A stretch of 64,000 bases of DNA from the NCBI RefSeq assembly GCF_027105055.1, contig NZ_CP114264.1, positions 248,001 through 312,000 of the forward strand. Direction: 5' to 3'. A program made the translations under genes and the position numbers. This document shows positions 49,509-60,315 of the stretch, piece by piece. Position 1 is the stretch's first letter. Every line of letters starts with the position of its first letter. The notes beneath the pieces are model-generated. The model was not told the DNA's origin, did no database searches, and worked only from the letters and a program-made list of their open reading frames with translations. The DNA comes from Acinetobacter sp. TR3. Its GTDB lineage: Bacteria; Pseudomonadota; Gammaproteobacteria; Pseudomonadales; Moraxellaceae.

Positions 49509-50573
49509 ATGAAACCAACAGACCAAACATTGATGAAACAAATGCATATTTCGATTGAAGAAATTGAATATCGACGATCTTTGCTTAGTTTAAGTCATCA
49601 AGAATTACAGCAGTTGGTTGACTTAGGGGAACAAATCGATCTTGAGTATCTACTTGACCAAGTTGTGATTACCTTTTATCAACAGCAAACCTCGATTTCT
49701 GAGATAGCTTCACTGATTGGTGATATAGACACTTTATCACGGTTACAACATGCACAACGCCAATACTTGATAGAACTTTTTTCAGGTAATTATGATGCCA
49801 ATTATGTCAATAATCGATTGAGAATCGGTTTAGTGCATAAACGAATTGGTGTCGAACCCAAATTATATTTATCCGCTGTCTATCATCTCAAAACCATGCT
49901 GATATCGATGATTCAACAACAATTAGGCGATACAGAGAATTTTCATCAAATACGTTCTACTTTAGAAAAGTTATTTATGTTTGATATTTCGCTGGTTGTA
50001 GAAACTTATGTATGGAGTTTAGTCAGTGAGTTGAAGGCATCTAAAGAAAAAATTGAGCAATATGCGTCTGTGTTAGAAGATCGTGCTCAGCAAATGGAAG
50101 CTTTATCTCAAACTGATCCGCTCACAGGACTATTAAATGTGAGACATTTAAATCGTATTTTAAATTCGACAATTTATGCGGCTGAACGAAGTTTAGAACC
50201 CGTTACAGTCGTATTTATTGATATCAATGATTTTAAAATAATTAATGATAATTTTGGGCATTCTAAAGGTGATCAAATCTTAAAGATTGTAGCGGATGCG
50301 ATTCGATTCGTTGCACGTTTGGATGATCATTGTTTTAGATGTGGTGGAGATGAGTTCTGTATTGTATTTCCGCGTTGTACTGAAGCACAGGCACTCGAAA
50401 GTTTCGTTCCGAGATTACTACAGTATGTTTATCAAATTGAGCCGAATATTACTTTGAGTATCGGTGCAAAACAAACAGATCATGTTGATGGCTACTTAGA
50501 TGCATCTACTTTGATTCATGAAGCTGATGCAAAAATGTATTTGGTCAAAAAACAGCAAAAAATAAAAAAATAA
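49509..50573 (+). CDS. Globin-coupled sensor diguanylate cyclase
   Basis: A 354-residue cytoplasmic enzyme that makes cyclic di-GMP. Residues about 1-170 are a globin sensor fold with the likely proximal heme His at H110 (LVHKRIGV). After a helical linker comes a GGDEF domain (about 200-350) with DPLTGLLN, the active-site GGDEF at 279-283 and the inhibitory I-site RLDD at 270-273, five residues ahead. It should respond to oxygen or redox state and to its own product. Sensing is inferred from fold. Confidence 0.88.
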   Translation: MKPTDQTLMKQMHISIEEIEYRRSLLSLSHQELQQLVDLGEQIDLEYLLDQVVITFYQQQTSISEIASLIGDIDTLSRLQHAQRQYLIELFSGNYDANYVNNRLRIGLVHKRIGVEPKLYLSAVYHLKTMLISMIQQQLGDTENFHQIRSTLEKLFMFDISLVVETYVWSLVSELKASKEKIEQYASVLEDRAQQMEALSQTDPLTGLLNVRHLNRILNSTIYAAERSLEPVTVVFIDINDFKIINDNFGHSKGDQILKIVADAIRFVARLDDHCFRCGGDEFCIVFPRCTEAQALESFVPRLLQYVYQIEPNITLSIGAKQTDHVDGYLDASTLIHEADAKMYLVKKQQKIKK

Positions 50574-50689
50574 CAATTTTCATTGAAAGATTTGTTTTTA
50601 TATATACATGATATTTATTGTTTATTTTTTCTAATTAATTAAGTAGAACAAATTGCTGAACCAAAATTGGCTAGAAATTAAAAAAGACG

Positions 50690-51646
50690 ATGATAAAATT
50701 CCGAGATTCATTTTTTTGGTCGATTTTTTCAATGGTTAAATGGATCATTTTAGCGATTTTCATTATTTCAGCTTTGTACATTCAGCGACGCGGTAAAGTA
50801 AAGCATTCGTTTTATCGTCAATTTTTTGATCACTCAACGATTCTTGCACCTATAAATTTTTTAATGTACATGTTTTCTAAAGTACCGAATCAACCTTATA
50901 TTGATACTCAGTATTTTAAAGATTTAAAAGTTTTAGATGAAAATTGGGAAATGATTCGAGACGAAGCCAAAGCTTTATATGACAAAGGTGGGATTAAAGC
51001 TTCAAGTAGTTATGACGATCTCGGTTTCAACTCTTTCTTTAAAACAGGTTGGAAACGTTTCTATTTGAAATGGTACGACTCTGCGCATCCATCTGCCGCT
51101 GAACTTTGCCCAAAAACAACTGCATTATTAAAAACCCTTCCAACAATTAAAGCTGCGATGTTTACTGAGTTAGCACCAGATAGCCGTTTAGTTCGCCATC
51201 GTGATCCTTATGCGGGTTCATTGCGTTACCATTTAGGTCTTATTACACCAAATGATGATCGCTGTTTTATTGATGTCGATGGTCAGCGTTATTCGTGGCG
51301 TGATGGTGAAAGTGTAGTGTTTGATGAAACCTATATCCATTATGCGGAAAACACCACTGACCAGAATCGTATTATCTTTTTCGCTGATGTAGAACGCCCA
51401 TTAAAAACCCGTTTTATAGAAAAGTTTAATCATTGGTTTGGTAAAAGTGTCATGACGGCAGCCAGTTCACCCAATGAAGCGGGTGATCAAACTGGTGGGT
51501 TGAATAAGCTTTTTGGATATATTTATCAGTTTCGTTTAAAAGCCAAAGCCTTAAAAGCAAGCAATCGTGGTTTATATTATTTTTTGAAATGGTTCATCAT
51601 GTTAGGGCTATTTTTCTTAATTTTTATTCGGCCTTATGTATTTTAA
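50690..51646 (+). CDS. lpxO: Lipid A hydroxylase (LpxO-like aspartyl/asparaginyl beta-hydroxylase)
   Basis: A 318-residue Fe(II)/2-oxoglutarate enzyme anchored by membrane helices at both ends (about residues 12-30 and 298-316). The metal ligands are H170 and D172 in RHRDPYAGS and probably H217 in TYIHYAEN. LpxO adds a 2-hydroxyl to lipid A acyl chains at the inner membrane. The family match is good; the exact lipid A target is inferred. Confidence 0.87.
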   Translation: MIKFRDSFFWSIFSMVKWIILAIFIISALYIQRRGKVKHSFYRQFFDHSTILAPINFLMYMFSKVPNQPYIDTQYFKDLKVLDENWEMIRDEAKALYDKGGIKASSSYDDLGFNSFFKTGWKRFYLKWYDSAHPSAAELCPKTTALLKTLPTIKAAMFTELAPDSRLVRHRDPYAGSLRYHLGLITPNDDRCFIDVDGQRYSWRDGESVVFDETYIHYAENTTDQNRIIFFADVERPLKTRFIEKFNHWFGKSVMTAASSPNEAGDQTGGLNKLFGYIYQFRLKAKALKASNRGLYYFLKWFIMLGLFFLIFIRPYVF

Positions 51647-51660
51647 ATCTGAATGAGATC

Positions 51661-51682
51661 AACGCCCGAAAGGGCGTTTTTT
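51661..51682 (+). terminator. Rho-independent terminator after lpxO
   Basis: AACGCCC-GAAA-GGGCGTT stem-loop followed by TTTT. Confidence 0.93.
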
Positions 51683-51738
51683 GATAGCGATGATTTGGTT
51701 GTTTATTTGTTTATTAATGTTGGCAAAAACAAGTTCAG

Positions 51739-52038
51739 TTGAGTACTCAAGATTATATTGAGTCATATCCAACTCAAAATCTGTCACATGTAAGTATAGG
51801 AAGCAGTATTATCCGCCAAGATATTTGGCAAAATGCAGCTTGGACTGCATTTACACCTAATACTGAGTTTAATTTAGCAGATACACGCATTCGTCATCAG
51901 TCTCGTGAATATTGGGGTTTTTACCATACAACTAGAGAAGTTAATCCAATCGCTCCAACAAATGAACTAGCCTATGATTTCTTTAATGAGTCTGCATTTA
52001 AGAGCGCTGATCAAGTATTGAGTCGAGTTTTTAAATAA
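51739..52038 (+). CDS. Unknown 99-residue protein with TTG start, possibly a remnant
   Basis: An open frame with coherent, codon-like content (IRQDIWQNAAWTAFTPNTEF, YWGFYHTTREVNPIAP), but it has only a TTG at 51739 and no clear ribosome site. An ATG at 51717 opens another frame that stops soon. It may be a small gene with a rare start or the 3' remainder of a longer gene. Confidence 0.5.
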   Translation: MSTQDYIESYPTQNLSHVSIGSSIIRQDIWQNAAWTAFTPNTEFNLADTRIRHQSREYWGFYHTTREVNPIAPTNELAYDFFNESAFKSADQVLSRVFK

Positions 52039-52144
52039 TTGGTGTTATTTGAGTTGTTGAATTGATGAATTTTGGCTCAATTGACTTGAAATTGATTTAT
52101 GCAGACTACATCATCGAAAGCATTACTGATGATGAAAGTCTGCT

Positions 52145-53944
52145 GTGAATCCAAACGCGCGTGAACACATTGAAAAAATATTGATTCATATGACTCAATT
52201 GCCTGGTGTTTATAAAATGCTCGGCAAAGATGGAGAGTTACTGTATGTCGGAAAAGCCAAAAACTTAAAGAATCGTGTATCCAGCTATTTTGTTAAAACG
52301 ATTGATCATCCTAAGACACAGGCTTTAGTGGCGCGAATTTATGACATCGAAAGTTTAGTTGTTCGTTCTGAAACAGAAGCATTATTACTTGAACAAAATC
52401 TGATTAAATTACATCGTCCGCCATACAATATTATGTTGCGTGACGATAAGTCGTATGTCTATATCTTCGTTTCAGCAGATAAACCTTACCCACGTATTGC
52501 TAGTGGCCGTGGCAAAGGTAAACATCAAGTTGGCAAGTTTTTTGGTCCATATCCAAGTGCTTATAGTGCTAGAGATACACTACTTGTATTACAAAAATTA
52601 TTTAATGTCCGCCAATGTGAAAACAGTTATTTTTCACAACGTAAACGCCCTTGTTTACAGTATCAGATTAAACGTTGTACAGCGCCTTGTGTCGGTCTGA
52701 TTAGCCCTCAGGACTATAAGGAAGATGTGGATAATTCAATTCGTTTTTTACAGGGTGATACCAAAGAACTCAATCAAGAGCTGATTGGAAAAATGGAACA
52801 GGCTGCGGAAGCTCTTGAGTTTGAAAAAGCCGTATTTTATCGTGATCGTCTTGCGTTATTGCGCGAGGTTCAAGCACAACAAGCAGTATTTAAGATCAAA
52901 GGCGAAGCCGATATTTTGGCGATTGCCTATCAAGCGGGTGTGACCTGTGTGCAAATCATGTATGTGCGTAATGGGCGGATGCTGGGTGGTAAAAGTTATT
53001 TTCCAGATATGTTGGGAGATGATTTGGCGCAAATGCTGAATGATTTTATGGCGAATTTCTATTTCCAAGTGGCGGATGAAGTGCCATCAGAATTGATTGT
53101 AAATGTAGATATTCCCGACCAAAAACAATTAGAAAAAGCATTACAACAAACCTTCAATAAGAAAGTTCAAATCAAACATAAAGTGCGAGAAACTCGGGCT
53201 GAATGGCTAGAGTTGGCGCAAATGAATGTGCAACATGCGATTAAAGGTAAACTGAGTAATCATTTGGAATTGAACGAGCGTTTTCATCAACTTGAACAAG
53301 TGGTTGGAAGACCTATTGATCGGATTGAATGCTTTGATATCAGTCATACCATGGGTGAAGCACCGATTGCTTCTTGTGTAGTCTTTGATCAGGGCGGTGC
53401 AAGAAAGCGAGATTATCGTCAGTTTGCGATTCAGGATATTACGGGCGGTGATGATTATGCGGCGATGCGCCAAGCATTGATACGCCGTTATAAAAAAAAT
53501 ATGTTACCTGATCTACTCTTGATTGATGGTGGTAAAGGGCAGTTGCATATGGCGATGGAGGTTATGCAAGAATTAGCGCTTGATGCTTTTATGATTGGTG
53601 TCTCTAAAGGTGAGGGACGTAAACCGGGGTTAGAAACGCTACATTTTACCGATGGGACTAAGATTCAATTACCCGAAGACCATAAAGCTTTACACCTCAT
53701 CCAACAAGTGCGAGATGAAGCGCATCGTTTCGCCATTACCAAACATCGAGCTAAGCGTGATAAACGCCGTAGTAGTTCTGTTTTAGAGGCTATTCCTGGG
53801 CTAGGGCCAAAACGCCGTCGTGATCTACTCACTCATTTTGGTGGTATACAAGGGGTTTTAAAAGCGTCAGAAAAAGAGTTGATGCTTGTACCGGGTTTGG
53901 GTGAAGTCATGGCGAGAACGATTTATAAAATTTTGCATGAATAA
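52145..53944 (+). CDS. uvrC: Excinuclease ABC subunit C
   Basis: Nuclease of nucleotide excision repair that cuts on both sides of a lesion with UvrB. The 599-residue protein has an N-terminal GIY-YIG domain (LPGVYKML...[13 protein letters not shown]), a UVR motif near residue 215, the C-terminal RNase H-like nuclease domain ([17 protein letters not shown]) and two helix-hairpin-helix motifs at the end. GTG is the initiator at 52145. Confidence 0.97.
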   Translation: MNPNAREHIEKILIHMTQLPGVYKMLGKDGELLYVGKAKNLKNRVSSYFVKTIDHPKTQALVARIYDIESLVVRSETEALLLEQNLIKLHRPPYNIMLRDDKSYVYIFVSADKPYPRIASGRGKGKHQVGKFFGPYPSAYSARDTLLVLQKLFNVRQCENSYFSQRKRPCLQYQIKRCTAPCVGLISPQDYKEDVDNSIRFLQGDTKELNQELIGKMEQAAEALEFEKAVFYRDRLALLREVQAQQAVFKIKGEADILAIAYQAGVTCVQIMYVRNGRMLGGKSYFPDMLGDDLAQMLNDFMANFYFQVADEVPSELIVNVDIPDQKQLEKALQQTFNKKVQIKHKVRETRAEWLELAQMNVQHAIKGKLSNHLELNERFHQLEQVVGRPIDRIECFDISHTMGEAPIASCVVFDQGGARKRDYRQFAIQDITGGDDYAAMRQALIRRYKKNMLPDLLLIDGGKGQLHMAMEVMQELALDAFMIGVSKGEGRKPGLETLHFTDGTKIQLPEDHKALHLIQQVRDEAHRFAITKHRAKRDKRRSSSVLEAIPGLGPKRRRDLLTHFGGIQGVLKASEKELMLVPGLGEVMARTIYKILHE

Positions 53945-54048
53945 TTTGACTGATTGGCTCAATCTCTCAATGACTGATGCGTCAATGATCATTCACAAAC
54001 AGAGAAAAACATTTAAAGATAAGATGGTTTGACGATTAAGGAAAGATA

Positions 54049-54846
54049 ATGTCATTGCTTCCGCTGTATCAACAGGTTGAACATCAAGAGTGGATTGATA
54101 TTCCCTCAGGATGGTTACAAGGTCGCACCGTATTTGGCGGTTTAGTTGCAGGATTATTAATCCAAAAGGCGCAGAGCGTGGTTCATGATACAACAAAGCA
54201 ATTATTGAGTTGTAATGTGACCTTTGTTGGTCCTGTGCAAGAGGGGCAGGCTAAACTCACGGCGGAGGTGTTGCGAGAGGGTAAATCGGTTACAACCTTA
54301 GAAGTGCGGTTATGGCAAGCAGATACTGTACAAAGTATTTTAATAGCAAGTTTTGGTTCGCAGCGTGAATCTCGGATTCATGTGCAAAATCTACCGCAAA
54401 TTCCTGATTATCCACTGCCAGCACAGTTGGAAAAAACGGCTTATATTGAAGGTTTAATGCCACAATGTTTGCAACAGTTTGAACTATGTTGGGCTGAAGG
54501 TAATTATCCAATGGCTGGCAGCAAAGTACCTGACTTTGGCGGATGGTGTCGTTTTATTCCTCAGTTGCATCCAAATCGCGAAATGAAATTGGCCGATCTA
54601 TTTGGATTGATGGATGTGTGGCCACCGGGTGTGTTACCAATGTTTAAAACCCCTGCACCAGCAAGCTCATTAACATGGCAAATTACTTATTTGCAGCCGA
54701 TTGCTCATCAAGTACAGGATTGGTTCAAATACAAAGTAGTGACTGAATATGCTGAACATGGTTATTCAACCGAGTATGCCTATCTTTGGGATGATGAAAA
54801 TCGACTGATTGCGGTACTTCGACAAACAGTTGCCGTTTTTGCCTAG
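54049..54846 (+). CDS. Acyl-CoA thioesterase, double hotdog (TesB-like)
   Basis: A 265-residue thioesterase-family protein with the two-hotdog layout. VFGGLVAGLLIQKA (about 29-42) is the first central helix and WPPGVLP lies in the second half. AAGGAAAG precedes the ATG. It sits between uvrC and pgsA. Substrate chain length is unknown. Confidence 0.82.
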   Translation: MSLLPLYQQVEHQEWIDIPSGWLQGRTVFGGLVAGLLIQKAQSVVHDTTKQLLSCNVTFVGPVQEGQAKLTAEVLREGKSVTTLEVRLWQADTVQSILIASFGSQRESRIHVQNLPQIPDYPLPAQLEKTAYIEGLMPQCLQQFELCWAEGNYPMAGSKVPDFGGWCRFIPQLHPNREMKLADLFGLMDVWPPGVLPMFKTPAPASSLTWQITYLQPIAHQVQDWFKYKVVTEYAEHGYSTEYAYLWDDENRLIAVLRQTVAVFA

Positions 54847-54951
54847 TCGACACTGCCGTGCATTTCGTATAAAGTTGTTTACACATGGATACAATCTCGG
54901 CACATCCTTTGTGCGACATGCATATTTGATGCGAACAACATGGTGGTGTTT

Positions 54952-55539
54952 ATGAGCACAGGGCGAATCCTGAACATTCCTAATATTTTAACTTTGGCGC
55001 GTATCGCCCTCATTCCTGTATTTTTGGCAATAGCCTATTGGCCACCTGCAATTGGAATTGCTGAGCATCATGGGGGAATGATGCGACATCTGATATTGAC
55101 TGCAATCTTTGTTCTTGCAGCAGTGACAGATTGGTTCGATGGTTATTTAGCTCGGACTTTGAATCAGACTTCTGCTTTCGGGCGTTTCCTTGATCCAGTC
55201 GCCGATAAGCTTATGGTTGCAGCCGCATTAATTGTATTGGTGCAATGGCAACCGACGATCTCAATGGCTTTTGCTGCAATTGTGATTATTTCGCGTGAAA
55301 TTACCGTTTCGGCATTGCGTGAATGGATGGCTGAATTGGGTGCACGTACTAGCGTTGCAGTTTCTACGGTAGGAAAGTACAAAACAGCATTTCAAATGAT
55401 TGCGATTAGTGTGTTCTTATTAAACTGGAAACCACTCGAAATCTGGGCATATGCTTTACTCTATACCGCCGTTATTTTGACTTTATGGTCGATGTTTATT
55501 TATATGAAAGCTGCTTGGCCATATTTAAAACAGCCTTAA
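54952..55539 (+). CDS. pgsA: CDP-diacylglycerol-glycerol-3-phosphate phosphatidyltransferase
   Basis: Inner-membrane enzyme that makes phosphatidylglycerol-phosphate. The CDP-alcohol phosphotransferase motif is complete: DG-x2-AR-x8-G-x3-D-x3-D in DGYLARTLN...GRFLDPVADK (about residues 62-84), with four or five membrane helices. I start at the ATG at 54952 (MSTGRILNIPN); one at 54940 is also possible. uvrC and pgsA are neighbours in many gamma-proteobacteria. Confidence 0.94.
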   Translation: MSTGRILNIPNILTLARIALIPVFLAIAYWPPAIGIAEHHGGMMRHLILTAIFVLAAVTDWFDGYLARTLNQTSAFGRFLDPVADKLMVAAALIVLVQWQPTISMAFAAIVIISREITVSALREWMAELGARTSVAVSTVGKYKTAFQMIAISVFLLNWKPLEIWAYALLYTAVILTLWSMFIYMKAAWPYLKQP

Positions 55540-55658
55540 AATGATTTGCCATCACTATTTTATTTAAATTTAATAAAAATCTAGATAATCAAAGCATTCA
55601 CTATAAAATTTGTGAAATATAGTGAATGTTAAAAATGATAACGTAGGAACACGGTTAC

Positions 55659-56819
55659 ATGTCATCTTTATTATATTTATCAAATCAAGAGTTGTATCTA
55701 TTACAAAATCAAAAAACACAGACTATAGATTGTCATGCGGTCAGTCAGTACAAGAAAAATTTACAAGAAATTAAGCAGCGCAAACAATGGAAAACCACTG
55801 GTACTGGCGCGCAATTTATGGGGTTGACCCGTCAAGATGATCCAAATGAATTAGCCTATGTATTTCCAGTTGATGCGGTATTGACTGATAATCATCAGAT
55901 GATTTATGCGGCGCGACTACAAGATGGTTGTGCAATTTATATGAAATCATTAACTGAGTTACAACAGCCAGAAGCTTTAGTTCTTAGAAACAATGAATTT
56001 ATTGTTCATCATCTTGATTATGCAGCGCAAAAACAAAGATTAATTTTATCTGCAAGTAAAGGTTATGCTTATGAAAGGCATCTTTGTGTTTTGGGGTTAG
56101 ATTCGAATCGCATCCAATATATTACAGAAGGTGACTGTCAAGACGAACATCCAAGTTTTGATCCTCAAGATCCTGATATTGTTTATTATGATAGCTGTGG
56201 TTTTGCCTATGATCATCAAGGTAATGTCAGTGTGGGACCGAAAGAGATTTGTCGCTTGAATCTAAGAACAGGTGAACTAGAAACAATTATTGCTGATCCG
56301 AAGTTTGATTTTTATAAACCAAAAATTGATACGGCGGGGCAGCTTTATTTCCTTAAGCGTCCATATAAAAATCAGCATCACAGCGGCAATTCACTCAAAG
56401 ATATTATATTTGCGCCGTTCAAAATTATTCGTGCTGTGATTGGTTGGTTAGACTTTTTTACGCAACGTTATACTGGCGAATCGCTTAAGTCGACTTCAGG
56501 TGCAAATCCTGCTAAGACTAAACAAAAATCTGAAGAAGAATTATTTGTTGAAGGTAATTTGATTAAAGCTCAGAAAACTTTGCAACAAAATCAAAGTGCA
56601 GGTGAAAAATTTGCGGGTGTGATCCCTCGTAATTGGGAACTGATTCAATATGCAACGAATGGGGAGCAGAAAGTTCTGAAAAGAGGGGTGTTAGGCTATG
56701 CCCTGAATCAGGATGGTTCGCTTTATTATTCAAATGGTAAATATTTGGTTGCAATGTCGACTGATCAGACTGAACAGATGTTGGTTGAAGCAAAGTTAAT
56801 CAATAAAATTATGTGTTAA
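55659..56819 (+). CDS. Unknown beta-propeller-like protein
   Basis: A 386-residue cytoplasmic protein with no signal peptide. Repeated strand patterns (YITEGDCQDEHPSFDPQDPDIVYYDS and similar) resemble TolB/WD40-like blades. It has a basic-hydrophobic stretch around 245-270 and a Lys/Gln/Glu-rich segment at about 275-310. No exact family is recognised. Confidence 0.65.
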   Translation: MSSLLYLSNQELYLLQNQKTQTIDCHAVSQYKKNLQEIKQRKQWKTTGTGAQFMGLTRQDDPNELAYVFPVDAVLTDNHQMIYAARLQDGCAIYMKSLTELQQPEALVLRNNEFIVHHLDYAAQKQRLILSASKGYAYERHLCVLGLDSNRIQYITEGDCQDEHPSFDPQDPDIVYYDSCGFAYDHQGNVSVGPKEICRLNLRTGELETIIADPKFDFYKPKIDTAGQLYFLKRPYKNQHHSGNSLKDIIFAPFKIIRAVIGWLDFFTQRYTGESLKSTSGANPAKTKQKSEEELFVEGNLIKAQKTLQQNQSAGEKFAGVIPRNWELIQYATNGEQKVLKRGVLGYALNQDGSLYYSNGKYLVAMSTDQTEQMLVEAKLINKIMC

Positions 56820-57031
56820 CTCAATAAATTTATTCTAACTCATTGTTTATAAATTATTTTAATTAAGAGTTTTGGATGGCGCTTAAGAAAAAAGCCCATA
56901 CAAAGATGAGCTTAGTTCTCTGAGGAAATACACGCTCTTTGGGAAAGCATGCTGAAGAACATAATCATAATATGAGAATATATTGCTATTTACAACGGAT
57001 AAAAATGTAAATATTTTTTAAAATTCTCAAT

Positions 57032-57805
57032 TCAGTTTGACTGATTTTCGGAAAGTGTTGCAAATTTATGCTCAATTTGCGCTGCATTATTTTGCAAGAT
57101 CTCGATCAGTTTTTGAATATTCAAGAAATCAAAACGATTTTTTGATGCTACTAGCGTGAGTGCAATCGGCGCTTCTTTAGTAGAAAAGCGAATCGGCACG
57201 GAAAGGCCACATACCATTGGATCAATCTCACCCTGCGATAAATAAAAGCCTTGTTTTTTAATTTTCCGCATTTGCTGCATAAATTCATCGAGGCTATGGG
57301 CAAAGCCTACCTGAGCAAGTTCCTGAGTAAACTGATGATAATAAGCTTGAATATGCTGCTTCGAGAGATGAGCAATCACAATTTTGGGTGAAGCACCTAC
57401 ATAAACAGGGCGTGGACAACCTCTTCCGTAAGAAATAAGTTCTGCTTCTTTAAAGGTTTCATGGTGTAAATCAATACAATAATCATGGTTTAAATAGGTT
57501 AATAAACAACAGAGTTCAGTACGATCTACGATATCACGCATAAAAGGAATACTGATCTGAACCAATGGATCTGTACTATGAGAAATATAATCAAGAACGG
57601 CAATTTTAGACCCTAAAGTGTAGTCTCCTGATGTACCACTAATGCGTTTTAAAATATCTGTTGAAACAAGTTCTTTAAGATAACGATAGGCTGTGGGTTT
57701 TGACAGACCAAGCTCATCACAAATGATATCGACATTGATAATCGGACGTGAAACTGAAAATAAATCCAGCACGGTGAGAATTTTACCAAAACTCGAAATT
57801 GCCAT
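57032..57805 (-). CDS. IclR family transcriptional regulator
   Basis: A 257-residue regulator with an N-terminal winged helix-turn-helix (about residues 8-65; INVDIICDELGLSKPTAYRYLKEL) and a C-terminal IclR effector domain. It is divergent from the FUSC efflux operon at 58222, which it may control, as aromatic-acid or drug efflux operons often have a linked regulator. The ligand is unknown. Confidence 0.88.
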   Translation of the reverse strand: MAISSFGKILTVLDLFSVSRPIINVDIICDELGLSKPTAYRYLKELVSTDILKRISGTSGDYTLGSKIAVLDYISHSTDPLVQISIPFMRDIVDRTELCCLLTYLNHDYCIDLHHETFKEAELISYGRGCPRPVYVGASPKIVIAHLSKQHIQAYYHQFTQELAQVGFAHSLDEFMQQMRKIKKQGFYLSQGEIDPMVCGLSVPIRFSTKEAPIALTLVASKNRFDFLNIQKLIEILQNNAAQIEHKFATLSENQSN

Positions 57806-58221
57806 GATCCGTTGTCTACTCCTTAAAAATAACGTGAAAATCGAACTTTTATTGCTTTATAACAGAAAAGCCCGAGATCGTGTATGGACTTTTAGGTCGG
57901 AATATTTTTGCTCAATCAATTAGGCATTGAATTGAGAAAAGATATGGTTTTTATTGAAAATATTTTAAATTAAAATGAAAAATTATCAAATAGTGATAAT
58001 TTATGTTGACTAATTTGCTTTGTTTTGAAAAAATTATAGATGTAGTGTCTTTATTGGATAATGAAATTAGTTAAATTATCTCCATTTGCTCTAGACACTA
58101 TGCCTTGTTCCCCATAATCAGCTTTTTCTTGTCAACTGATTTAATACTCCAAATCGGTCTAACTTCGTGCCACATTGTTATGTGTCATTAGATCAGGCTG
58201 ACTTAGAATTGAGACATATTC
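57806..58221. other. Divergent promoter region, iclR-type gene and efflux operon
   Basis: About 415 bases with no open frame. An AT-rich central part and a more GC-rich part before 58222 probably hold both promoters and the regulator operator. I see no clear inverted repeat. Confidence 0.4.
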
Positions 58222-60315
58222 ATGTTACTTAAACAGCTGTTAGCTTTCAGACCGAGCCGACTTGATCTTATTTTTGCTTGTAAAACCTTTGTAGCAGGCA
58301 TGCTGGCGCTGTTTATTTCTTTTGAATTAGATTTGATTAATCCGATGTGGTCGATTGGAACGGTCATGATTATTGCCAATCCTTATTCGGGAATGGTGTC
58401 TTCGAAATGTGTGTATCGTTTGATTGGGACTGTAGCAGGGGCAGTCATAGCACTGTTATTGACCCCACATTTTATTAATACGCCGTGGCTATTTACGGTT
58501 ATTTTATCTCTCTGGGTGGGCTTTGCTTTATATGTGTCATTACTAGACCGCACGCCGCGTAGCTACGTATTTATGTTGGCAGGATATTCAACTGCCATGA
58601 TTGTTTACAATGCAATTACCTATATCGATACCTACAATATTTTTGATATCGCTGTTGCACGTGTACTTGAAATCTCTGTTGGGGTGGTCTCTTCCGCCGT
58701 TGTTTCGGCAACTTTTTTTCCAGTTCATGTTGGCGCAATGATTAAGCAACGTGTCAATAAAACGTTAAACGATCTAGAAGCAACCTTTGAAAAATTGATT
58801 GCAGTTCAAGAAACACCTGAAAATTACACGCAATTTTTATCTGTGATTACTCGTGATGCCTCTGATATTCATGCCTTAGCTGTACATTTGGCTTATGAGA
58901 AAGGTGAGTTGAAAGGCATGACCAAACCTTTACAAGAAATGCTACATCAAGTGTCATTGGTGGTTGCGAATTTGGTTGCATTGTCTCAACGTGTGAAACA
59001 ACTCGAACATTTGCACTTGGTTAATCTTGTTTCGCATTTGGATATGATTCGTCAGCATACTTTGACATTTTTAAAACAAGAGAAAAGTTTAGTACCTGCT
59101 GATTTACAGACTTTGCCAATTGGATTTGAAGAGGATTTCGCTGAGCTGATTTCTAAAGTAACGTCTGAACAGAAAGTTGTATTGGCTGCATTAAAGATGG
59201 ATGTTCGTCATTTTATAGCCAATATCTTGGCAGTAAAACTACTTTGGCAACAAATTCAACAAGGCAATAAAGAGATTCCAATAGAAATTACAGCCATTAC
59301 GACGAAATATCCAAGTTTACATCGTGATCATGGTATTGCGATACGAGGTGGAATTAGTGCGGTACTGATTACTTTTATTGTCACTGCAGCTTGGATTCTG
59401 TCAGGTTGGAAAGCGGGTTTTATGATGGCGCAAATGGGTGCAATTACGGCGTGTATCTTAACGGCTTTGGATAACCCAGTACCTGTGCTGCGGATTTTTA
59501 TTTGGGGCAGTATTGTATCCGCAGGCTTAGTATTCTTATATGCATTTGGTATTTTTCCGCATGTGACTCATTTTTGGCAATTGGCTTTGGTGCTATTCCC
59601 TGTGTTTTTAGTGGCTGTCAGCATGATGGCAAATCAAATGTTAATGCCTGTAGGAATGGTACTTGGGATTAACACCATGATGGGACTGAATCTGCATAAT
59701 AAATACAGCATGGATGCTGTTTCTTATTTAGATAGTTCATTTGCAATGGTTCTGGGCGTATTGGTTTCACTCATTGTGATTGATTTAGTTCGAGCTGTTT
59801 CACCTGATACCAGTGCAACGCGAATTTTAACTTTACATTATCAGGCGATGCGTCAGGCATTAAATCTATCTTATGGTAGTGAGTTCAAAATTCATCTACG
59901 CAGTATGTTGGACCGAGTTGGAGTATTGAATACCAAAATGGTTCAAAATCCTGAAGTTAAGATCTCGATTCAGAATGCTCTGATTGAAAGTAGTTCAATT
60001 ATTGACTTAGTCCGATTGCAAGAAATCAGCCAAAAACTCCCCCAATTGGTCAGTTTGAAAAATGAAGTCAATGTACTGCAACAGCAACTGACAGAATATT
60101 TTCAAATGCAGGAGAAACAACTTTCTCTAAACCATTTTCCAATTCGAATTGTACAGCAGATTGATCTATTACAGCGGATTACAGTGCAAATTGAAGATGA
60201 GCAACTCGCTCAAAGAATGTTGATTTCTCTGAATAATATTCGTGAAAGCATAGGGCACGTCTCAACACAAAAGATGGATTCAGAAATATATGATTTAGGT
60301 GTATTGCATGGGTGA
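58222..60315 (+). CDS. FUSC-family efflux membrane protein (AaeB-like)
   Basis: A 697-residue inner-membrane transporter. It has two blocks of about five membrane helices each (residues about 15-160 and 370-520), each followed by a cytoplasmic helical region, as in the FUSC/AaeB group. It is followed by DUF1656 and HlyD-type genes, so the three likely form an efflux system for aromatic acids or drugs. Confidence 0.88.
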   Translation: MLLKQLLAFRPSRLDLIFACKTFVAGMLALFISFELDLINPMWSIGTVMIIANPYSGMVSSKCVYRLIGTVAGAVIALLLTPHFINTPWLFTVILSLWVGFALYVSLLDRTPRSYVFMLAGYSTAMIVYNAITYIDTYNIFDIAVARVLEISVGVVSSAVVSATFFPVHVGAMIKQRVNKTLNDLEATFEKLIAVQETPENYTQFLSVITRDASDIHALAVHLAYEKGELKGMTKPLQEMLHQVSLVVANLVALSQRVKQLEHLHLVNLVSHLDMIRQHTLTFLKQEKSLVPADLQTLPIGFEEDFAELISKVTSEQKVVLAALKMDVRHFIANILAVKLLWQQIQQGNKEIPIEITAITTKYPSLHRDHGIAIRGGISAVLITFIVTAAWILSGWKAGFMMAQMGAITACILTALDNPVPVLRIFIWGSIVSAGLVFLYAFGIFPHVTHFWQLALVLFPVFLVAVSMMANQMLMPVGMVLGINTMMGLNLHNKYSMDAVSYLDSSFAMVLGVLVSLIVIDLVRAVSPDTSATRILTLHYQAMRQALNLSYGSEFKIHLRSMLDRVGVLNTKMVQNPEVKISIQNALIESSSIIDLVRLQEISQKLPQLVSLKNEVNVLQQQLTEYFQMQEKQLSLNHFPIRIVQQIDLLQRITVQIEDEQLAQRMLISLNNIRESIGHVSTQKMDSEIYDLGVLHG

